Positions 20,069 to 30,509 of a stretch of DNA of 64,000 nt are shown in pieces. The position numbers and the translations under genes are program-made. This stretch comes from Falciphora oryzae (taxonomy: Eukaryota > Ascomycota > Sordariomycetes > Magnaporthales > Magnaporthaceae). The notes under the pieces were generated by a model. The model was given only the letters and a program-made list of their open reading frames with translations. It ran no database searches and had not been told where the DNA came from. Each line of letters begins with the position of its first letter. Position 1 is the stretch's first letter. The stretch lies in contig JNVV01000004.1 of NCBI GenBank assembly GCA_000733355.1, positions 1,776,785-1,840,784 on the forward strand, given 5' to 3'.

Positions 20069-20926
20069 ATTGTAAACATTGCAGCGAATTTTGATAATCG
20101 TCCCTGCATTGCATATTGGCCGCTTATTCTTGCGCGCGCTGCCAGGGGCCCCAGCCAGAACTGCTCTCCTAGGCGTGTCGAAAGTAAATTTCCGCACCTC
20201 ACCATCAAGCCCAGGCCATGCAACCTCAGCTGTCCGGGCAGGCAAGGAGCTCACCGCGTCTATCAACAAGCCAGAACACCAGGGGCTGTACAATACGACC
20301 CCCGTGTCCGACACTAGGCGCTTAGCCGCCGAACGACCCCGATATAGCAACCAGCGCGTCGTCGGCTCAGACAGGGGCAGAGTTGCGAACCTACGGCAAT
20401 GGCCGGCGTGCGTCGTCACCGTCGACAGCCATCAACACCTCACACATAATTACACCGTGAAGAGCCGAGTCAGTCCACGACGTGCCTATCAGGTGAGCTT
20501 CCGCCGGCGGATTGTGGACTACCACTGTAGACGTTCCATTTCCTCAATGTCGATCCTACACTCCCCCCCTCCGGTGTGCCGGTTTGCGGGGCTCCAGGAT
20601 CTGATGCCCTCGGAGTTTTCCGCCACGGTAGATTTTTTGTAAACCGCGTATGCAGATACCAAGCAAGGATCTGCCGGCCGAAAGATCGCGGGTTTGACGT
20701 GCCGGGGACGCTAGTCGAGGGTCGAGACGCCAAACGAGGTGAGGGCCTTTCATGCGAATGCGTGGCCCGCTCAACAAGCTTCCTCCCCGGAAAGCTTAGT
20801 ACGGCAGACCGTGCCATCGGGCAGGCAGGGGCAGCAGGACGATACCCCTAGTGGCGCGGAGACACAGCTTTGCTCTAGTGATGGTCCCATGAGCTGGAGA
20901 GGTCGTGATGGGCGCATGCCATCGAG

Positions 20927-20932
20927 TATAAG
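20927..20932 (+). promoter_or_regulatory. TATA box (TATAAG) of the small secreted-protein gene
   Basis: TATAAG lies 170 bases before the ATG at 21102. It is followed by a CT-rich leader (about 20943-21060) and a run of 23 A (21067-21089). TATA plus pyrimidine leader plus A-run is typical of strongly expressed fungal genes. Confidence 0.55.
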
Positions 20933-21066
20933 AAGGCGGTGATCTTCTCTGTCCAGATCTCTTTTTTTTCCCTTCTCTGCTCATCCTCATCACTCAGACA
21001 TCCAATCATCCTTCACTCTTTCAATCTCAACTCTTTCTCACTTCCGTCGCCCCTCCGGTCGAACCG

Positions 21067-21089
21067 AAAAAAAAAAAAAAAAAAAAAAA
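21067..21089 (+). repeat. A23 homopolymer in the 5' leader
   Basis: Twenty-three consecutive A, 12 bases before the ATG of the small secreted-protein gene. Such tracts are prone to length error and to natural variation. Confidence 0.8.
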
Positions 21090-21101
21090 CACTCATTCAA
21101 A

Positions 21102-21272
21102 ATGCAGTTCTCCAGCATCATCGTCGCCGCCGTCGCCCTCATGGTCGGCTCCGCCCTCGCCGCCCCGGCCCCCGGCTTCAACCCGTTCAAGACCCAGTGC
21201 GTCCCCGGCAGCAACGCCGGCTGCAACGCCGGCCAGGAGTGCAACTGCGTTGCCAACTACGCCACCACCTTC
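21102..21272 (+). CDS. Small Cys-rich secreted protein, first exon (3' end unresolved)
   Basis: Fifty-seven codons begin with a clean signal peptide (MQFSSIIVAAVALMVGSALA) cut near AAPAPG, then CVPGSNAGCNAGQECNCVANYATTF with four Cys. The exon ends at a good donor (GTAAGT at 21273). Two short continuations are possible: an AG at 21312 gives ten more codons (KPPGSKRAF), and an AG at about 21340 gives LTWCPAIPHVWCECVA, which adds three Cys. Neither can be chosen by eye. The size, Cys content and promoter resemble fungal secreted effectors or surface peptides, but no family is recognised. An AT-rich island begins shortly downstream, so the 3' end may have been lost. Confidence 0.6.
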
Positions 21273-22609
21273 GTAAGTTTTTTTTTTCTCCCCACCTTCC
21301 CTTAATGCCAGAAACCACCCGGTTCCAAGAGGGCTTTTTAGCTGACATGGTGCCCGGCAATACCTCATGTATGGTGCGAGTGCGTTGCTTAAACGTCTAA
21401 GCAGCCAACAAGGAGAACTCCAAAAGGCTTCGATCTATCGGCAAACGGAAGAGGCAATGGACTGAAATTCTGGTTTTTGGCCATCGACAGGAGTTGTGGG
21501 GTGTGATCGACATTGTCTCTGTGGTAGAGCGTCTTTGATAATGACTCCCGAATCACTATCTAAAAAGATGTACGATATGTTGCTTTGGTGACACAAACTT
21601 CGCTTCCAACAGTGGAACGTAGTCGGATTCACATCTATGAATCTCCAGTCCCAACAAGCGGAGTGTGACCGTTAAACGGTGAAAGGGAGCGAACAGAGTT
21701 GCCTAGCCCTCGCACGTTGGGGGTGAAGCTGCTAAGCAGGATATAATTACCAATCATGGTAATTATACTTTATCAACGCACTGATTAGATGATCAAACCA
21801 ACATTTAGATATTAGTCCACGAGTATCTCCATTCCGATAATCCTTATTACTACGTGATAACTCTTCAACTTACGCGACACATACCTTCAATGTAAAGTGA
21901 TGAGTCGGTTACAAACTAGATGGATAACAGTTGATATGTGATTGGAGAACTCGTTGTTTCCTGTAACTAAATCTAATGTTGCGGATTATCGGTGTGAAAA
22001 GGTGCCCTAGGTCGATTAATTTCCGAAGCAAGCCAGAGAGCCGGGACAGACGTATAGGTATCGGCTGCAAGAGGCAAATACTTAGGATATCTCATACTTA
22101 ATGTTGCTCGTCTATGATCAAATAATACCAAAATGACCAAAGTTGACATCTCTAGAAGGGAGAGAACGGACTTCAAATAACTGCCGTCCGAGCCCGGTCG
22201 AGCTTGAATGAGAACAGAGGCTTGGTTTTAACAGAGTCCATAACAACCTATACAATGACAGAGACAAAGCTTTGTATCCCCCTTATAGAGAGGAGATGAG
22301 AAATGAGGCGGGTATGACCCCCAGATCGCCGGATATGTCCTAGACAGCCAATGAAGCCAAGATCTACTGGAGAACGCCGAGTTCGAACATAAATGGAACG
22401 TCGAACACGAAACGGTGAGCTCAAGTACACTAGTGTTAAAAAGATATGCCACCAGCACACGGAGAATAGAAAAATGTGTTGGTGGCTAGTAGAAGAAAGG
22501 GAATCATGACGGACGGAGAAAGGGGTGAGGGCATGTCATTGAGATGGAGGTTCATAAGTGAAAAAAAAAAGAAAACCGGAAGGAGACGAGTAGCGGCGGT
22601 CCACAACGT
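21273..22609. other. AT-rich island without gene
   Basis: From about 21640 to 22200 the DNA is clearly richer in A and T than the neighbouring genes, has stop codons in all frames and carries a perfect hairpin at 21742-21767. It may be the worn remnant of an inserted element, but no transposon protein or terminal repeat was recognised. Confidence 0.5.
21742..21767. repeat. Perfect 10-bp inverted repeat with 6-nt loop
   Basis: TATAATTACC and GGTAATTATA flank AATCAT. The arms match at all ten positions. It sits inside the AT-rich island; a chance AT-rich palindrome is possible, as is a remnant of a terminal or regulatory repeat. Confidence 0.7.
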
Positions 22610-24557
22610 TCACGAGCACGGCGGAGTCATGGCGTAGTAGGCCGGTGGCACCGGCTGCGCTGGCGGCACGTCGCCCATCGGCATCGGAGCCGGCGGCTCC
22701 GACGTGTTGAGCATCCACGCGCCCTCGGCCTTGATGTCGGCGAGCTCGTCGAGGCTGAGCCCGCCCGCCCGGGCGCCCAGCTGCAGGCGCCCGATGAGCC
22801 CGATCAGGGTGTCGATGACGTCCAGCTGGGGTTGCATCGGCACCCCCACGCTGTCGTACTCGCCGTCGTCGCCGTCGCAGTCGCCAGTGATGTCGACGAC
22901 GCGCGGGTAGGCCGGAGTCGAAGCCGCGATGTCGACGATGCGCGGGTAGGCCGGAGTCGAAGCCGCGATGTACGACGACGGCCCCAGCGGCGGCGGCGGC
23001 GACGTGGTATTCCTCCTCTCGCGGACGGGGACGCCGGCGGCGGTGTGGTAGTGGGGGTTGTTGTTGCCCGGCGGCGAGGAGGAGGGCGGCGTGGGCGGCA
23101 GGTACGGCACCAGCGGCAGCGGCGACGGCGCCATCGACGACGACGACAGGGCTGGCCCCACGGTGAGGTCGTGGTGGTGGCGGCGCTGGTGCTGGGGCCG
23201 CCCGCGCTGCTGCTCCTCGGCCTCGAGCTGGAAGAAGCTGCGCAGCTCGATGTACATGGACTCCTTGAACAGCTCCTCGGCGAAGACGGACCCGAGTATC
23301 GACGAGATGTCGGCGCGGCGCGCGCCCTGGGCGAGCAGGCTGTGGACCTCGGCGGCGTACTCCTCGGGGCCGCAGTCGTTCTTGCGCATGCGCAGGTGCG
23401 TCTCCAGGTATATCGGGTCGAGGACCCCGTGGTGGGCTCGCATGTGGTCGTCGACGCAGCGGGCAAACACCTCGAGGGTCCACGGGTCGAACCCGGGCGC
23501 CGTCTCGGTGCCGCTGCCGCTGCCGCAGCCGCCCCAGCCGCTGCTGCTGTCGATGAAGGACCTCGTCGCCGCCGCGGCGCTCATCTCCTCTCCGCGCTGG
23601 TCCTGGTGATTCCGCAGCAGGGTCCATATGACGGCAAATGGGTGCCATGGCCCGATTTTGCCCAGAGCGGCGTCACGGGTAAGGTTGAGCGTCAGGCGGG
23701 CGACCTGACTTGCCCCCGGGATGCGGGCGAGGCGATCCATGGAGTGAAGGCCGTGAGGGATGGCCCAGCGCTCGCGCTGCCTGGCCAGGTTGGGAATCTG
23801 CTCAAACATGAGCCTGGTCAACTTCATCGTCTCGGTGCTGCCGGGCACCGTGGCGTAAGTGATGCCCAAGATGGCGCGCCTCCGCATCTTCATGCTCTGG
23901 CGTCGTTCTTCTGGAGACCAAAAGGGCGCGATGGCGGTTGTTGGGTCGTGCAGGTTGCCGTAGTAGCGATTTAGCATGCGGAGCACCTGCTCGGTGTGCC
24001 TGGTGCTCTGTAGTGGTATCACAGGCGTGAGCGACATCTCCAGGGCGCCGCCATCGGTCCCGTAGACGGCCGGCGACGGCGTTCGGGTGGCCGGTTCCGT
24101 TGGCTGCGACGACGAGACCACGAGAGCCCCATCCCGCCTGTGTTGCTCTAGTTTGGCCGCAGTGCTGCGGCTGTTTTTCCTAACGTCCCAGGCCTTCAGA
24201 CGATACTTGTACATCTTGACGCTGTCGGTGGGGGTCAGACAACGTTAGCGCCCCGGACCAGGCATAATCAGATGAGACGATGCATGACGCAGTGCAAGTG
24301 TCTCGCATCCGACGAGGGGGCAAAGCCAAGGAAGCTGTGCTCGGGGGTGCAACGCGCTTCCGGGCGGGAGGCTGCTTGGCTATGTGGGGTACATACCTGG
24401 CGACGAGCCCATAGGTGACCTTCATGATGTATATAATCTCCTTCAGCGGCCTGTTCTGCTTGATATACAGGTCTCGGATGATGGGCTTATACTGCTCCCA
24501 CATTGCGCTCGTGGGGCCCTCGGTCCGCTGGATTACCTGGCTGTCGGAAGCCGGCAT
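22610..24557 (-). CDS. Clr5-domain protein B
   Basis: Two minus-strand exons, join(22610..24221, 24397..24557), give 590 residues. The intron has donor GTATGT and acceptor CGACAG; joining gives YGLVAS/VKMYKYRLKAWDVRKN. Residues about 18-70 form a Clr5 domain: W..YK..I.DLY....PLKEI..IM, then KMYK.RL..W..RKN. The start was set at the Met in MPASDSQV, in a better context (CCCGCCATG) than an in-frame Met 17 codons upstream. The rest is helical with Ser/Gly-rich spacers (near 250) and a low-complexity Pro/Ser/His region (about 375-460) that contains a duplicated 13-residue unit. Similar architecture to Clr5 protein A, with different low-complexity parts. DNA binding is inference from the family name. 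Confidence 0.85.
22889..22966 (-). repeat. Two tandem 39-bp copies inside Clr5 gene B
   Basis: Copies 22889-22927 and 22928-22966 differ at one base and encode two units of AASTPAYPR(I/V)VDI. In-frame duplication length (13 codons) keeps the gene intact. Confidence 0.85.
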
Positions 24558-27500
24558 GGCGGGCTGGGTTTGGTGAAACGTGATGTGATGTTTCTGTAGG
24601 ATCCTCATGCAGGCGAGACGCTAGTCCAAGGGGCGCTGACGGCCAGAGGACGAGGGCGAGAGACTCGTGCGAGCCTGGTGGATCGAAGCAGCCCACGCAG
24701 GATGCGGGGATCAAGGCGATGGACGGGATACCAAAGCGCGAAGCTGGGCACATGGGATTTAGTAGTCGGGGCAGCGAGGTGATGATGTATGTCGTCGAGG
24801 TGGGTTGCGGGCCAGATGCAAGGGGTGTCGAAAACAAAGGAGAAATCCGAAGGCCTGGTCGTTGGAAGCTGCAGGGCCAAACTAAGGTTTTTAGGTTTAT
24901 GCGGGCGCCAGCTTGGGCTTGGGGAGGCGGACGGAGCGATGTGGCCGGCCTGGGGCGGGACGAGGGCTTGGAGGACAAGCCTTGGGCACTTTGGTCGCTG
25001 ATCAGCTGGCGGAAGTGGCCGGGGGGTCGATGCTCGTGTTGTTGCTTTTGTCCTGGGCAATTTTTTCCGCCTGGCCTCTCTTCCCCTTTCCGTTTTCTGA
25101 CACCCCCAGCGCGGCAGCGTCTGTGTGGAGGTGGTGGTGCGCCACGGCGTGGGCTCACGTTGTCCCTTTCAAGTTGTTTTCTTCTCTTGTCACTGCTCCT
25201 GCTTGCCACCCGGCCAGGCGCTTGCGGACTGGTCCTGCGCGGTGCGCGTTATAGCAGTGAGCCTTCGCGCGGGCCGGGGAGGACTCAGCAAAGACGGCTA
25301 GCAAGGGTCGGGCGCACGGCCTGTCGCTCCTCCTTTTCACCCCGGCCTGTGTTCGGCAGCCAGCAAAGCTTCTGTGCGCTGCCGTACCGTGTGCACCTTG
25401 TCGCGCGCTGCCAGCCTGGGCACGAAACGGAAATGAAGCGTCGTCGCGTGTGATGTCGGACGCCACGCTCAGCCGCCGCTGCGTCCCCCAATATCCCCGC
25501 TGGGCCTGGCGGAGTGTGATGGTCGATGAGCGCCTGCACGCTTGCCATCCGGGGAACCATGAGAGGGGCGTCGGAGGCCCGCGGATCCCTACCGCTGGGC
25601 CTGGGCGGATGCAATCTCGAGAAAATACGGGCCAGGCCCCAGTTTTGCAGGGCAGCGAAGACAAGATTTGGACGGCGGCGTTGACGTCGGCGCACGATGG
25701 AGGCTTCGTTTTCCCATGGCACGCGCCCTCCGTCGCTCTTGATCTATCCCGACATGCCGACAAAACACAGACACCTCGAGAGAGGGCGATAGAACCCACC
25801 GACCAGGCATCCAAACGCGTAAGTCGTACATGCAATGCAGACTTGCACGGGACGGGGGAAGACTGCCACCAATGTGGATGCTCAAAACTGGCGGTTTGTG
25901 TAACACAAGAACGGGGTCGAGTCTGACAGGCGGATCTTGGCCAGCCAGCCCTGGACGAATGCCCACGCCAGCCCGTCCGCAATGAATGCAAGGGATGAGG
26001 GGCTTCCTCTCTCTTCTTTCTTCTTGATTGATTGCTTATTTTTATTTCGCTATTTTATCTTCGGGCTCTCTTCTTCTCCGTCACGGTCTAATCCTGCTCT
26101 GCCGTTCCCCTCGCGCCTTTTTGCCTCATCTCGCTCTTGTGTGGCGGCCCTACGCACGTATGCCGAAGATCGCTCCAGCTGCCCGGCAATTTCACGAATC
26201 AGACGGTCCAGTGGCTGCAGCGACGGCAGGGCCCAGGGCTGACAGCACGCAGGACGGACAGCGGCCTGCATACCTGGCGTGCGCCCCACCCCTGGCCTGT
26301 GCGACTGGGGTCTGGGATGGGATGAAGCCAATGCCTGGGATAGGCTTCTCAGCTGTCTGTCACACCGGCTCTAGGCTCTCTCTCTTCCTCTCTGCGCTAC
26401 GAGACACCTGCGTCGGGTACCTGTTGGGTGCGTCACGTAAACACCTTAACCACACTGGCTTGTTCCACAGACGATTGATGTGCAGTCGGGCATGTTGCGC
26501 TTCTTTTTGTTGCTTGGTCGACTTCTTTCGGTCTTGCGGGCATGCAGAAAACAAAAAGAAGCAAAAAAGAAAATAAGTAATGAAAAGCCATCGACCGCAA
26601 CCACCGTGCTGGCTTGGTGGCTTGCTTCAGGCGGGGCGCAGACGGTGATGGGCGGGGGCTGATCGCCAAACGCCAAAATATCCCCGCCGCGGCCACGGTC
26701 AATTCAGACGACGGCTGGGATGGTCGCACAGGCACCGCAGAGATGGCGTGCCCTTCCGCGATTCCCTGTCAAACCAGCGTGCGTGCCGCAGTGCCACATC
26801 TCGGCAGCAGGGCACAATCTGTCAGAGTCCGGTCATCATGGCCGGACCGACGGCCACGCACACCCACCTCCTTTCCTATTTTCCGGCCGTCGGCGCGCCC
26901 AATCAGCATAGTCCAAAGACAACTGCCGCGACCGTTACACAGTCGACCAGGCGGACACTTTTGTGCCACGCCGGCTCTTGTGTAACCACGGCAAAAGGGG
27001 GAGGGGGAAGGGTTCCTGTCAGAAAAGAGGGGGCGAAGACGCAAGAATGGGAACACGAGGCGCTTAACGACCTCTCCCGCGCCCATCATTCGCTCGCTTT
27101 GGCGGCCTTTGTGCGACCTGACAGAGCCTGCGTCCGTGTGAGGTGTCATCGTTCGATTCCCTGTGCTGCGGCCGCGGCATGTCAGAGGCCAAGTGCAATA
27201 TTGGACCAAGCACAAGGTGCATGGTTCGTGAGCTGCTGATCCGAATTTGCCTCGAGAGGCAAGCGCACGTCGCAACGGGGTCCGGACGCAAAGCCTCATA
27301 CGACGGTGCCAACACACGACATCTCTCAAGGCAGTGAGTATTGAGGATATCATGCGTCATGCAGTCAGACGAGTGAGCGCGACTGCGGTGCATTCATCGT
27401 GATGAAGGAAGGACGGACAAACAACGTCTCCATCGATTGAGGCAGTGTCGCCGAGTGCTGGGATCACGATGCGCTGCCCCCTCCGTGTTCGGTCGGTTTT

Positions 27501-28186
27501 GCCCTGCAAGGCCGCCCGCGAGCCGGCGTCGACGTCAATCCGCTCCCCCGCCAGTTTCCCGCCGCAATCCCGCCGTAGGATCAGACGGCGGGGTGCCTTG
27601 CGGATTGGAGCAATTCATGTTCTTTCACCACCCACGCAGTCAACCTTATCCTGGATATCACCGTAAACCCGTTGTATATCCAGTCCTGCTGCTGTGGTTG
27701 TGGCAGTGAAGCCCTCAAAGCTGCAACGCAATGGAACATTGGAAGAAGCATCTCATCCTCCAGCCTCCTACTGTACGAAGCCTCTGGAGAGGTCGGCTCG
27801 CGTATCGCGACCTGGGCTTGGTCGCGCAGAGATGCGTCATTCTGCGACGTTACTTTCCGTAGGTTACTCCGGGAGTGCCGGAAAGCAGAAGCTCCCCTCT
27901 ACCCTCTGGGCAGAGGCGTCTTACATGTACATGGCGCTAGCTGCGCCCGATAAAGCTCAGGCGGGTCTTGGCTCGAAGTGGAGTGCTTGTGGAACGTGCG
28001 TGGAAGAAAGCACTCAATTAGCATTAGCTAAGCATTCTGTCGTCGTAATCGCCTGAGGCACCAAATTTGATACTGGGCGGGAAGGCGGAGGGCTTTTTAC
28101 GCCCGCCGAAATGAGGTGATGCGCATGCGGCTGGTCGCCACGACTAAATCACCACCGCCGCTACGCCTCTACACACCAAACTGACC
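24558..28186. other. 3.6 kb between divergent genes, no gene seen
   Basis: Clr5 gene B is transcribed leftward and MRPL10 rightward from the edges of this stretch. Many overlapping frames occur on both strands because stop codons are rare in GC-rich DNA, but none has a domain, a membrane pattern or usable splice logic. It may include long promoter and leader sequence of the Clr5 gene or a non-coding RNA. Confidence 0.45.
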
Positions 28187-29245
28187 ATGCCGCCTCGACT
28201 GCCGTTATGGCAGGCGGCCTGGTGCTGCAGAGGACCCATTGGCCCCGCCCCAGCTGCCCTAGCCTCGATCTCGAAGGCCCTAGTGCCACAGCCCTCAACC
28301 GCATCCCTCGCTTCCGTCTTCGGCGCACTCTCGCTACAGGCGCGCCATGCCTCTATTCTGGCCGATCTTAGGGATAACGAGGGCGCCTACAACAAGCGTA
28401 AACGTGTCGGACGTGGTCCTTCGTCTGGCTTCGGCAAAACGTCCGGTCGAGGTCAGAAGGGTCGGAAGGCCCGCGGGAACGTCAGGCCGTGGTTCCAGGG
28501 TGGACAGACCCCGCTGATGGTTACCTGGGGTCGGAAGGGCTTTGTGAACCAGTAAGACACATATCTGTCTGCTATGGTGCTGTTGGAGTGTCCCAATGGC
28601 TGGAGACGACGGATGATCGAGAGGAGGCTTTGCTGACGAGGAACGTCTCCCGCGAATAGCCGAGCCCCAGAGCTGACCGAGCTCAACCTCGACCGGTTAC
28701 AAGAATGGATTGACGCGGGCCGCATAGATGCCACAAAGCAGATCACCCCGCGCGAGTTGATCCGGTCGGGCCTGGTCGGGAAGGTGGAGGACGGCATCAA
28801 GATCCTCGCGCGGGGCGCCGAGACCTTCCGGACGCCCGTTGACATCGTCGCGTCGCGTGTGTCGGGCGCCGCGGTGGCAGCCATCGAGGCGGCAGGCGGC
28901 AAGGTGACTACGCGCTACTACACGAGGGACTCGATCCAGCGGCTGCTGCGCGACCAGGCGGTGCACACTCTCGCGCCGCTGCCTACGGGCCTGGAGCACG
29001 TGGAGCGGGTGCTGGCCGAGCACAAGGACCTGCCAACCAGCGTCGTCCGGATGCCGGACCCGACGAGCCGTCGCGATATCGAGTACTACCGCGACCCGGC
29101 CCATAGGGGCTACCTCAGCCACACGCTCGCCCCCGGCGAGTCGCCCAGTTTGTACTTCAAGGTGCCCTTGGAAAGGAGGGTAGTCAGCAAGGCCAAGCTC
29201 GAGCGCGACAAGGCCAAGAACATGACGGATCCCAAGCTTTGGTAG
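28187..29245 (+). CDS. MRPL10: Mitochondrial large-subunit ribosomal protein uL15m
   Basis: Two exons, join(28187..28551, 28660..29245), give 316 residues; the yeast protein is of about the same length. The intron (donor GTAAGA, acceptor GAATAG) joins [18 protein letters not shown]. The N-terminus is a mitochondrial-type presequence, rich in Ala, Ser, Gln and Arg and almost free of acids up to about residue 62. The uL15 core follows: [27 protein letters not shown], split here only for citation (Gly/Lys/Arg-rich loop near residues 70-97), then [43 protein letters not shown]. The protein assembles early into the large subunit of the mitoribosome next to 21S rRNA. A fungal C-terminal extension of about 130 residues is present. 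Confidence 0.93.
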
Positions 29246-30509
29246 AGAATGAGAACAACCAGGATCCCTCCCCCGACGTCCACGGAAACTGTCCATTCGT
29301 CAATGGGTAGGAGGACCAATCACTTGTTGCTAAACATGTAAATCTATTTGTGCCATGTACTATTGTGGCAATCTGTCTGACTCTGGCGAAAGCGCACCAG
29401 GTGCGTTTCTAATTTGCCCTCAGCGAGCTGTTTCTATCAAAGTCAAAACCCCTCCCCCGGCCTCCCCGCGGAGTTGCGGGCGATTGTGGCTGTGGGCGGC
29501 CCGACCCTATCGCAGCGTCCTGACAGTTGGCAGTCGGCTTGTGTCTAGTTGTCAGCTTCACGCTCTCATGGTCGTCAGTAGATGGAAAGATTTATGCTCA
29601 TCCTTTCCTCTTGGAGGCAAAGCGGCTGGGACGGTGCGGCGTTGCCTTCGTCTGATGTTGACGTCTTTTCTTCCTTCCCGCTGTCCTTTCATTGCACGAC
29701 TCGGCCGAGGGGCGGTTTCCAAGAATTATTATGTCTTTGAACGGAAGTCAACAAGAAGGCTGTGTAATTGAAACAAGGGTACTCCGAAGACTGGCAGGCA
29801 GGTGCCAACTTGGCTAAACATGCCCGTTGCGGCCACTTTGCCTTCTATGGGTTGAATATCGCGTCTAGGCTGGTGGGGACGACTGAGGGAGCTCCCCCAA
29901 GACGGTTGGTGTCTCTGCCTGCTGGCGCAACAGGCCATGATTGGCTGCTTCAGGACTGCTTCAGCTCGTTGTTGGGGAAGCTTACAGCGGACCCGCCCCC
30001 AGGGGCAACCCCACAACAGCTTATGGTTCGGGCTGCATCCGCCTGGCCTCACGTTATGTTGTCGGCGCGTTCCATGTCCCGCGGCTCTCATCAATTGGAG
30101 TCCGAAAGACAAAGCATCACTCACCGAGCAAAGCATCGCCAGGCGCCCTGCTTGATTTACTGCACTGCGAGCAGTCGCGCACAGCTCCCTCTCTTCTTTC
30201 TACATAAGCCATTGAGTATTCTACTGGCTGCGAGGCCAAGGGGACATCTTGTCGCATCATCATCACCACACCACCCGCGCCATTACGAAGCCTCTGACGC
30301 CAGCAACGCCCAGCCCCGCCCGGCGTGTTGCCAATATATCCGAGACCAACCCCGTGTCCTGTATAACGTCCGCCAACGCCGCCGAAACACCGGACGAAGA
30401 CAGCGGCTGTTCTACTAGGCTGAATTGACGTCACAGTGAGAGAGAGGCCAGAGAGCCAGTTCACCCCACCACCTAGCTGCCCAGGGCTACGGCCATCCTT
30501 CTCAATATA
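29246..30509. other. Intergenic, no gene seen
   Basis: 1.26 kb between two plus-strand genes. Frames present on both strands lack domains. It holds the 3' flank of MRPL10 and the promoter of MVP1. Confidence 0.5.

Larger units (their letters stand above)
20069..21101. other. Intergenic with promoter of the secreted-protein gene
   Basis: 1.0 kb without a gene. Its right end is a strong promoter-like region described separately. Confidence 0.5.

Noticed and set aside
25155..25991. 278-codon minus-strand frame
   Set aside because: No domain or splice context; overlapping frames on the other strand are equally long.
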